Positions 37,101-49,100 of a DNA stretch of 64,000 nucleotides are shown in pieces (within the stretch, counting starts at the first letter, position 1; each line of letters begins with the position of its first letter). The notes beneath the pieces are model-generated. The model had not been told where the DNA came from, did not search any database, and saw nothing but the letters and a program-made list of their open reading frames with translations. The DNA comes from Marthasterias glacialis (lineage: Eukaryota > Echinodermata > Asteroidea > Forcipulatida > Asteriidae), in NCBI GenBank assembly GCA_911728455.2, contig OU452229.1:2485001-2549000 (forward strand), in the 5' to 3' direction. A program made the translations under genes and the position numbers.

Positions 37101-40100
37101 TCATATGTTAGCCTATTTTGTAGCCCAAATAGCCCAACGAAGCCGGTGTGCACCTTTAAGTTTGGCCTATTGGGTAAACTTCAAACTTCAGACTCAATAC
37201 TTGTGTACATTGTACTAAATGTTGGGGTACAGCATTACTCTTGTTAGTTGAAATAGATTCATCAGAAATGTTCAATAGCATGAATAAATAAAAAGTTCTG
37301 TAATACAAATCCAGAAATAGTACTGCTCACTCGAAATATTTCAGTTCCTTTAAGGAACCTTGTTCACTCGGCTGTGAATTTTGTCATTATAGTCTGGCGT
37401 ACCTTTGTGGACGAGATGACATAACCACGTTTGACTCGGTTGTTGTTGTGTGTTTGTATGCCCCCTCTATTCAATTCAGTTCAATTCAAATACATGTACA
37501 CATTTATTTCCATACTTCTATGAATATAACTGCACAGTTTACAGGAAAATAAAGAGTGAACCAAAATCAAATGAACGTCAAAGCAGCAAAATACCAAAAA
37601 GAAAACAAAGTACGGGGCTGTTTAGACAAGCAGAAGCTTGTAGAAAACAGCCTCGTACTTGTTCATTGTTTTCCCTTCCCTGCTTCTGATCCAAATTGCT
37701 TCTTTGGGCCAACGTGTTGTTTTGTCTGCCTCCCAGTCTAGGATTTTAGCTGTTTCCCAATCTATGAAGTGGTTGCTTACTGCGACGTGTTCCGCTATAG
37801 CTGATTTGTATGTTTCTGATATTGACGTTTTTCTTTGTGATCTGGTGAAAGTTCTGGCGCTTACTTTTTCTGCTTCCTTTTCGTGTTCAGAGAGTCTGGG
37901 TTTGAGCAAACGGCCCATTTCTCCTATGTGAATCTTACGTAAAATTATGGTAAAACCTTTACCGAGGCTACACAACTCGTGTAAAATGATGAAATTACAT
38001 TGAAAATAAGTCGTTTTAAAGGCATTGCATACGCTTGGTAATGACTCCGATCATTTATGGCAATAAAAACTTACTTGGTAAGAAGTACAGCAGCTCTGGA
38101 CAGTATAATGCATTTTGAGAAACTTTTTTCACTTTGAAGTACTGCGGTTATGGAAAAATATATCAGTTTTCATCCCCAAAGATTTGAATCTGAGAAGCGT
38201 TATGGCCGTAACGCTTCTCAGAATGTGTATTCCAATGACGGATACTTCTTCATCGTGAACACAGCCGCTCCAGATTTTTGGCAATATCTCAAAAACGCTG
38301 CCACCATTTGAAATGAAATTTTCACGGGTTAGTTTTATGGTATATATCTACAATTAGATAGGTTTAAAACAGACACTAGGCTCCAACTACCAAACGTATG
38401 CATCTCCTTTAAGCCAGAATCTTCCCCCAAAACCCCCTTTGTCTCCCTCCACACTGTTCATCCCTTGCATCGTCTGACTGCATTCTGCCTCTTTTCACTT
38501 CTTTCCACTTGACTGCATTTGTTACCCCAGTATACTTGTATGTGTGGGTTGTGTTGTTATTTAGCCTTGCAGAAAGACTCTGCTAGGGTCGAAACGTGAG
38601 ACTATTAACAAATTTTGTGCAAGTCATTTTAAGGACCACTTGATTAACGATGGAGCAGGCAACGTTCGGTAGTATTTCGTACTTTCAAGCAGGAGACTAT
38701 GCGATATTTGGTGTGATGATGGCAGCTTCGTTAGCCATCGGGTTGTACTATGGGTTGAGCGGTGGCCGCCAGCGTACCTCAGCTGAGTTCGTTTTAGCTA
38801 ATCGCAGCATGACGTTCGTACCGGTCACGCTCTCTCTTCTGTCAAGTTTCTTTTCGGGAATTGCGATGCAAGGAACACCTGCAAATGTCTACTTCCACGG
38901 CCCTATGGTTTTATGGATTTTGTTTCCACTTGGAGTCAGTGGAATTCTGTCATTGACATTTTTCATGCCGATGTTTTACAGGCTTGGTTTGACGTCTGTT
39001 TATGAGGCAAGTTTATCCTTTCCTTATGTACTAAGGGTCCCCGTAGTTGACGTCAACACTTGCGACTTAAGGCACAAAATCGTGAATTCTGAGGGCAACA
39101 TTGGCGTCAATATTTACGACTAGAGGCCAGAAGTCGTAAATTTTGACGGCAATATTGCCGTCAATATTTGCGACCTATGGGTTATCGTGATTTTTGACGT
39201 CAATATTGGCGTTGATGTTTGCGACTTGGGGCACAAATCGTGAATTATGACGTCAATATTGGCGTTGATGTTTGCGACTTGGGGCACAAATCGTGAATTA
39301 TGACGTCAATATTGGCGTCAATACTTGCGACTTGGAGCACAGATCGTAAATTTTGACGGCAATATTGGCGTCAATATTTGTGACTTGGGGCCATAAGCCA
39401 TACATTTTGACAACAATATTGCCGTTAGCATTTAAGACTAGGGTACAAGTTGACGCCAATATTTCCGTCAATATTTGCGACAAGGGTGAAATCGTGAACA
39501 TTGACGGCAACATTGCCGTCAATATTTGCGACTTTGGGCACAAATATATTGACGTCAATATTGGCGTCATATATATTCAATTTAATTAAATTCAATTAAA
39601 AAACTTTATTCATCGTAGATAAGGCAATTACAAGAGCTTGGACAGCTCCATATAATTATACGCACGATATCCCTTTAAAGCCACCATAAGAAACACATGA
39701 GCGTTCGTTTACTGTGCGTGGACAGTGTGCGTGTGTGGGCATGCCTGGGCACTAAAATCGAGAACTTTAACAAAAGGTATCCGGGAAAATGACATACCGA
39801 GGACAGTCCTCGGTATGTTTCGTGTGCAAAACCAATGGGGACCTCGCTAAAAAAAACTAAGTCCAAACAAAGAGAGCCAAAGGGATGTCCTGGGTCTACA
39901 CCATAAACATACCTGTGCCCTTACACTCACCAACTTACGGGGTACTTTACACGATGGAACAATGCTACCCCGAAGGGTTTCTTTGTTCTAGTGCTACCCC
40001 ACAGAGGAAATCTTCAGAAAAGGGAATAATAGAACAACAGTAGGAGGACCCCGTAACTGCCATATGTAAGGGGGTGTGTATGTGTGTGTTCGCGGGTATC

Positions 40101-43100
40101 GTCCTAGTGTGAATCCGTGCATGGGTGTGTAGAAACTGTCACAGGTTCGACTTCCACCCGAGTAATATGCCAGTGGACTCTGTTCACAGAACTCGGAGAA
40201 GTACTGCATAATACAGTGCTTAAACACATCGTTGTATTGGTAAAACATAAATGATAGTCTTTTTGCTGGCGTCATTAAAAATGCTGTATATAACTTGTGT
40301 TTTATCATTTTAACTTTTATTTTTTTTTTATATTTGTAGTATTTAGGCATGCGCTTCAACCACGTGGCCAAGCTTTGTGGCGTCTTTTCGTTTCTTACTT
40401 TCGCAGTAAGTAGGCGTTATTTATTGTTACTTGTGGTTGACCCCTAAATAAAAGTCATAGGACTTGTGCACGTTGCTAGCTGTGATGAAATAAACTGCTC
40501 TGAGCAATACGATTCCAAAGACGTCATTATAACAATAGTACACTGTTATATAACGTGTCTATTTAATGCTTAGGCAGACTGAATTCCAACCACAAAATTC
40601 TTGATACTTCATTATTGATAATCAACGAGGAAATTGATTAAATTTACTGAAAACAAAAAAACAAAAATGAACCCAAGAATACCTAAGAAATGGTCAGCCT
40701 AGTCCATTCAATAGAGAATAGACCTTTCCCATGAAATATGTAAATTGGACATCGCGCGTGCGCACTTACATTTTGGTTGGCAAAATTTTGGGAACAGTGC
40801 GCCCTTTTGCATGGGACTGATGGGCGCGTGACGCGTACGCGCTTTGTGCGTCTGCTTTGTGCACATTTTCAATGGCGTTTGCCAACCAACAGGGTCTGTA
40901 CGCATGCGTGAATGCAATTAGCATATTTCATGGGAAAGGTCCATTACAACGAGATACTTTCTCTCGTAGGCCTAGGTGAAAAGGGCCTGACAATGATCGG
41001 CATGCTAGTTAAGGTGTTTGGAGATTATGACCACGGCACATTTCCTGTTACTCTTCAAATTGGTGAAATCTCAGATGATACCAAGAAGAATGTTTATGCT
41101 CATAACCCCCATTCAGAGAATGCATTTCGCAGCATAGCCGGAGAGTTTTGGCGCTTTCATTGGCAATGTCATTTACAACATTTACTTGTGTGACTCCATG
41201 GGAATTATGTGAAGTAGCACTACTTTAATGTAAAGTCCCGGATGTTATAAAGGGACATTTTGTCTGCAAGTTTTTCAATTAATTCCTTTTAATTTCCTTG
41301 TACATGTTGTGTGAACCTATTAAAAGAATAGTTCATAAAAATATAGAAAACATTTCTTTTCATTAACGAGAAATAAAAGACAAACTAAATTATCGGTCAA
41401 AGGTCGATATGCATATACATGTACTGCCATCACTCCCCCTGCCCCCCATAATCGCAGACATATCGCGAATAGATTGATCCTCTGTTTACCTCCAGGGAAA
41501 CTGTTCGATGTTATTATTGTGATACAGGGTTCCAGACTGCTAGCTAAAAGCACGACAGTTCATCCAGTCTCGAGACAAACGGATCATAACCAGACAGAAG
41601 TTGCTGTAAATCGGCTCAAAATCTTATGAAACAATAATTGTCCAGAAGTTAATTCAAACTTAAATAAAATTGACATGTTAAAATGATGATGTTTATAATA
41701 CCAGAACGAACTCCTTCAGACTCCAAGTAAAGTTTACTTTTTCTTGTCGAATATTTCAATCGAACTTTGACATTACAGTTAACTGGACTGGATTAAAGAA
41801 CAACAATATTTAGATCTTGAAAAATGTTAACTGCTTTGTTTTCTTGTGTTTTTGTGCAGTTTCTATATATGGGTGTGGTAACATATACAGCATGTGTTGC
41901 AGCTACTGCTGGTTTGTATTCATCTTGATATATTTTAAGATATTCGCTAGTCAATGAAATGATGGTAAATTTTATAAGGAGCATTTTAATATAGGTTTTG
42001 ATGCATTGCATGGTGAGGTATCAATGTAGTTTCCGGTAACACCATGTGATTATAAGTATACTTTGCTATATATACAGTTACTGTTATTGTTGAGAACTTC
42101 TCCCGTTATTAATCTATTCCCCGCGGTAGTAGAATAGTAGCAGGACAAGTTCTCACAAGAACAATCTACTGTTTTACAGCAAAGTAGATAATTATCACAT
42201 GGTGTTACCGCCAACTACACAGAGCATTTTAACGTTCAGAATAACAGAAACTGTGCTAATCCGCCAAATTGATATCGGCTGATTTTTTTTCAGCGTGAAT
42301 GGTTATACATATTCGTATTTATTTCTTTGTTACTTACGACCAATGTTTCTGATCGATGTATAAACGTATCTTATCTCAATTTGGAGATATAGGCCTCTGA
42401 GTATACAACAACAGCAAATAAAGACACAAAAGTCAACAAAGGGGGAGGACGTTAGTTATTAGGGAGTTTATATCTCAGAAACGAGTCATAAAACCCTGTA
42501 GTATGGCACCTGGTTTATATAAATACTAACAGGTTGGTCACTCCGTGCAAAATCACGTGGAAATCTGAAAGGTTTGGCAGTAAACGTCTCAATTTTGGGG
42601 GGGGTTAACAATCCTGTATGTGTGCAATAAACACAAACGAAATGATAGATTCGTATACAATTTATTGTTCCTGAGATATGCACCGCTAAAAAACTAACGG
42701 CCTTCACTTTTATTGACTTCTGTGTCTTTGTTTGCTGTTGTTGTATTTTCAAAGGCCTACATCTCCAAATTGGTACACATAGGGGGAATGACATCCACGC
42801 ACAAAAATTACCAGGATCTGCTGTCAAAAGTAGTACAAAAAATTACCTGTCTTTCAAAACCTACATTTTAGCCTACGGAACAAATTGTTTGAGACCCTGG
42901 TGTCCACGTTAATTGTCTGATTGCTTTGATATTACAATTGGTTATAAACGAGTGTGCATATGTCTGACCCGAAATAAGGATAGACCAATCAGATCTTTGA
43001 TGGGTGTTTGACCGAGGTCTGAGAATGGGTTCGCTTAGGCAAAAACGCCCTTTTCAACTGGGTATTTTGACGATGTGGGACATTACCGTACTTATACAAA

Positions 43101-46100
43101 CTTCAAAGTTTGTCCCAATAATACTTATTCATGTAGTATCCAGTCTGTTTCTGTATGGAACATTGGTTTCTTTACTCCTTCATGTTCAGATTTTAATTTT
43201 AATAAACGTAGTATTTTTTTTGCCTTTTTACTATTACACGTTAAAGAATTATTTACAAAAGCCAAAAACAAAAACAAAGGGATAAACTTGACAGAAAATC
43301 ACAGGTGATGCACAGAAACATAAATGCATAAACACGCAGCAACAAATTAGTAGTACTTCTGTACAGTCACGGTTATCGTGCATAAAACCACAACAAAAAA
43401 ACTCACTGTGGGAAATTTGAAGAAACGTAGAAAAACTTCCGTTGATATGCTTATAAATCATAGATATCTCTCATGTACTTATGTAGATTATCATAAGAGA
43501 TATATTGTGTTAAAAATTGAACAAATGTTAACCTTTACGCTGGAACTAAATAGAGATAAACTAAATATCAACACTATAAGCCATATGCATTGCCTTGACC
43601 CCTCGACCCTTTGTGTTGGCAATGATATTTCGGTATCAAAAATTGGAGTTTGGTAGAAAGCAAAAACAGGCAGGTGCTGAGAATGTGTTGTCCGCCATAA
43701 CAAAGTATGCGACTTGGCCTCCCGACCCTTTGCGTTGGCAATTTTTTCGGTTTGAACATTTACTGGTTTGGTTTCCCCAAAAATAGGATGGTAATGAGTA
43801 TAAATTGTAAAAACAGTAAAAAAAACAAAAAACAAAAAAAACAAAAAAAACACGACATTATCGTGAATGCACTTGAGCCCTATTTATCAAGAATGCACCC
43901 GGGACTGTGGTTATACGTCCCCCGCGCCCCTGTACAATGCTGAATGTCACGAACTTACATTTTGAGAAAAAAAGGATCAAATTTAAAAAGGCAAGCGGTG
44001 AACCCTTCAGATCAGGCTTATTTTACCCACCAACACGAACCCTTATCAAACATCATTAGAAAGCTCTATATGTCTAATTTCATGAGGCATGATTATGTGC
44101 TCCCACATTAAGAGAAGTGTGTTTTGGGGGCCATTTTGGTGAAAAACTCTCATTTTTGGTCCAAAATATTGTTTGTAAGACATTGTTTTTGTTTATCATT
44201 GGGACATGCCTCATCCATAAAGGCAAGCTTAAGACCAAATTGAGGCTCAAGAAACTCACAATTACTACCATAAGATTACACAATGTACAGCAGGAAATAT
44301 TGAGTAAAATTGTGCATTTTTTTTCTTCATATTTGTGTTGAAAGCAATACTGAGGTAAAATTTGTGTTATTTACTGAAACGGTTGAATGATAGATATATT
44401 TACATTCACAACGTTCAATGTAAAGGTACATAGTCTGGCTTAGTATATTTTCCGGGCCATAGTATGTGAAAAATACTCGTTTTTGGTTCAAAATATGATT
44501 TATGAGATAAATCCTCCTCCAATGCCACATCCGTACAAACTAAGCTTACTGTGTTTATTTGATAGATTCGATGATTTTTGTGCCATTGCTAGTTTGTGGT
44601 AGTGAGCCCGACATTTTTATTTATTTTATTTTATTTATTGACCAAACCAACAGCGGACAAGCCGCCAATTACAGGAATGGATGAAAAACAAGAATTAAAA
44701 AATATATACTGTGAAATAATTATTCATATACATATAAAAAAAAAAGTACATAAAAAAGTTACGTCAAAAACAAAATTAAATGAATTACTAGAAGTATAAC
44801 AGATTAAACAAAAACGGGGCACAACAATGTGGCAAATAGAGAAATATAAATCCAAGATGATGTTTGTTCAACGGTAACTAATAGCTTATTAATAAGAATG
44901 TTAATATTACCAATACCGTAAAGGGAAAGTATTAGAAAAGAAGGGAAAGTATTAGAAAATAGAGATTAAAAAAACGCTAAAAAGATTATTTCAAAATTGC
45001 ATCAACTTCAAAATGAGATTATCTTGGAACCCTTTTTTCCTTTTTACTTCTGTGTGAACGGACTCGTCACTTCGTGAAAATGGGGGCAATATATAGACCA
45101 AATCTAATGAATACTCCTTGTTGTCACCATTAAATAAGTTAAACTGTCAATAAACAGATAGAATATAAAAAGGGTATAATTCATCGTAATTAGATCGTAA
45201 GTTGTGCTGTTTCAGTAACAGCTATCTGCTTGCAATTTTGATCAGAGAGGAGTATTTTACTCTCGTAATTCTTGTAAATGCTCTATACACTGACAACAAT
45301 CTTCCGTGAGACCCACACGAACGGTAGAAGTTGTGGAAGACTTCATCCACCTTGGAAGCAAGATCTTGAGCCAAGGACGAAGCATATCAGACATTCTGCT
45401 AAGACTCGGTCTTGCCTCTTCTACTATGAGCAGCTTATGCTGTGGAAACTAGACAGTCTACCAAGATTGCCAGCTGTACTAGCCTTTCGTCAAGGCCTTC
45501 GTGGCTTAGACAGCTATGCATATACGAAGACCAATTTTGATGTTGAATTATTCATGAAGTTTCAAACAGAACAGCGCTGAAACGTTAACCAGTCACAATG
45601 CGGATGAAGTTAATGCGCGCTGACCCCATCGGTTCTGATTGGCTGGGAATTTTGCTACCCTGTTAGGATAACAAAAATCGAGAAATTAAGAAAAACATTC
45701 GAATTTCCTGACAAGTTGGAAAAGGCCCTTGTGGCTTTTAGCCACTCGTGCGGGCTGACTTGGTCTTCGCTGCAGTTGCTTCGCGACTACACATAAAAAT
45801 GTCTATAGTCTGAATAAGATTCGACCCCAGTTACCACTTCATTAATTTTGTATCCTCCAACACTATTCAGCCGTATTTAATGACCCAGAAACTGTTTGAC
45901 CTCATTGTAAATTCCAATATTGTAAATTCCAACATTGTATTTGGGATCAATAACTTTCTGACAAACAATGGCTGCAGGTCAGGTCAAATTCCACTCTCTC
46001 AACTCTCCGTTAAGTAGGCTCCATTTGGCCCCACAGAGTTGTGTTCTTGATTCTATAATTATTGCATACACCTTGAGATTCTACACCAGTCACTTACAAA

Positions 46101-49100
46101 GCACAACACCTGGACCAGAATGAGATCTTTGAACACTAATCATACTGCCCTGGTTGGTCACTCTATTACCAAAAAAAGGGATAAATTTAAATCATTCGAT
46201 CACGAGATTTATGAATACTGTTCAGTGGTGATACATAAAAATAAAAGAAAGAAGGGAAGAAAAAGAGAAAAAATGGTTTTGGATATGGTTTTTTATTTTC
46301 GTAGGAACAAAACACACATCCATTTCAAAGGAGAATCTCTTGGGGGAGGGAGTTGCCGATGAGTTCAAGTACTAGGAACCGAGATTAACAACCAGCTGCT
46401 TCTTGATAAAAATGTAGTAAATCAAAATTGCAGCATCAACGTCTTTTCTTTTTAAAGCCCCAGCTACACATTGGTAACTGTGAATGCTTCCCTTTTGCAA
46501 TAAAACCAACCTGTGAAAATGTCAGCTCATTTAGTTGTCTCATTTGCGAGAAAACGGTAAAAATGCATTTTTGTACGCATATTACCTAAAGGCAGAGACA
46601 AAAACTAATTTTGGATTTTGTTGCATTTGTTATTTAAAAATGATATCACTTCAGGCTAAAATATTTCAGGGGAAGTTTTCTATTATCATTGTCTTCATAC
46701 CATGTAAGGTATATCTAAATCTGCGAACATTTACGTTTTTCTTCTTACCAATGTTGAGCTGGAGCTTTAAAGGCCACCCAATTCTTTGAGTGTACTCCCA
46801 CGTGACTTGCATTCTTTGGGAAAAGGGGACATTAAACACCAAAAGGGTTCCTAGAGGTCATGTTGACTGTGGAGTCATGTTAAATCATTATTTCCTTACC
46901 CTTACTTAAGGTATAATATTTGTGACCATTATATTTTTCTTCTTACCAATGATGAGCTGGGGCTTTAAATCCCCAGCTCATCATTGGTAAACTGACAGTA
47001 AATGCTTCCATTCTTTACACAAATCAAGATTTTTGTCATAAAACCAACCTGTGAAAATTTCAGCTCATTTCGTTGTTCCATTTGCGAGGAAACGGTAAAA
47101 ATGCATCCAGCATTTTTGTACGCATTCCCATAGGCAGAGTTTTCGTCTGACAGAGACGAAAACTAATTTTGGATCTTATTTCATTCATTATTTAAAAACG
47201 ATAATACTTTACGAGACATTTTCCACTTTATACCAAGTAAGGTAAATGTAAATTTGTGAACATTTATGATTTTCTTCTTACCAATGTTGAGCTGGGGCTT
47301 TAAAGAAACTAATAATTCATTCCATGTGGACAGAACCTTTTACAAGTTTTACAAATCTAGCTAAAGGGTACCCTGCGAAGTATATAATTGTCGTATTAGT
47401 GTTTTTCGAAAAGGTGCGGGCACTGGATTGGTCTAAATTGGATTCGGTAATTGGATGTGGGTGACAACTTGTATATAATTTCCGATGCTGAACAAAGTTG
47501 AAATGTCGGATGAAACTCACCATTTTGTATAAAGAAAATCGCTAGAATTGCAAGGAGTAATTAACGTTTTTTACAGCCAAGAATTAACACTAAAACAGTA
47601 TGCCAAGTCATTCCCTTCAGCTGAGCAATGGAGACTTTGGAACGCTAGGTGGCAGCAGACTAACCAGGTTATTTTCCATTGTTTGCGTACTTCTGAGCAG
47701 GCGCAAGTTTCCGAGAACAATGGATTTACCTGGTAAGTCTGCTGCCACCTAGTGTCCTCAAAAGTCTGTCATTGGAGCAGTGATTTTTCCTATTATTATT
47801 AAAGAGACCAACTTGCGGCTGGGTTCGCATTTTACTCAAATTTGTATATTATAGTTTATCTATTTACATGTCATGAATATTACAATACACCACTCTACTT
47901 TTCAATTGTACTGTTTCTTCTGTTTATAGTGACGAACATCGGACTTGAAGTCGCTCTTATTTCGGTTACGTTGGTCTGTGCCATTTATACAGTTATTGTA
48001 AGTATTGATTAGAATACAATGATAATCAGGTATCAATGAATCTGTACTGATATTTAATTCGAAAAAATGTTAATGGCCTCACCGTTCGACCACCGCAGAG
48101 TCTTTCTTTAAGGCTAAATGAAAGACTCTGCTAGGGTCGAAACGTCAGGCCATTAACGATTTTTTTTTTCATACACAACAGGTCCTTGTGGTTGGTAAGC
48201 AGTTTGCAACAGCTAATTATATTTTTTTATTTGATATTTATTTCATGTTGATTAATTTGGAGACAAGTTCGTAATTTTGTGTGTCTCTTTATAATTGTGC
48301 CTCAAAAAATTTACATACATATTGGACACAGAATAATAAAACGGTTCAAAATGTGAATGCTCTATTGTTGTATCTTTTACAAGGGTGGAATTAAGGCTGT
48401 ATTGTGGACAGACAGTCTTCAGATGTTACTGATGATCGCTACGATCCTTTCAGTTATTATCAAGGGCTCAGTGGAGCTCGGAATTGGCCAGATCTGGGAG
48501 ACAGCATCTAAAGGACAGCGAACAAATTTTTTCAAGTAACGTAACTATTATCTTATAGACCTTATGCATTGACGTCATTACGCCGCCATCTTAGAGGTAA
48601 CACGATGATGAAACAATGGAAAAGCACTGATTTGTACGCGCGGCGCGCAGGATTGGCCAATGAACAGCCTCCTTTTGACCTCTAGGCAAGGGCACCCTGC
48701 TCTACTGACGTCATTTGCATAAGGTCTACTGATTATCAAACCAGCAAGTACCTGAAATATTGATTTGCTATACGTCGTATCACTAATCCAAAGTTTTACA
48801 GTTTTTTTTTAATACAGTTTTGAAAAATTAAAAATAGCAGCTGCCTATAGATATTGCTGACCTTCGTGATAGTTCTCCTTTTGGATGGATGTAGATTTTC
48901 GATATAGTTTATCATTAATCTTTAATTTCACAAAACATAAAGACGGTTGTATATTTTCCAATAGGTTGGGTGTAATACACGAACTGGATATTTATATACA
49001 ATATGATCAAATTAACCACAAGCAACGTACCCCTGATTTATTTCAGACATTTTCACCATTATACTGTTGACTCGCCAACTCACTTTTGTTAGATGCCTGT

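Noticed and set aside
37450..37741. Overlapping plus-strand frames
   Set aside because: Shadows of the minus-strand Penelope-like fragment and flanking AT-rich DNA.
40912..41193. 93-codon open frame after a family 7 MITE
   Set aside because: It starts inside the MITE; the later residues (SLVGLGEKGLTMIGMLVKVF) look protein-like, but I recognise no family and see no splice context.
43491..43853. 120-codon minus-strand open frame
   Set aside because: Low-complexity Phe/Leu-rich translation of a CAAAAAAA tract plus a direct duplication.
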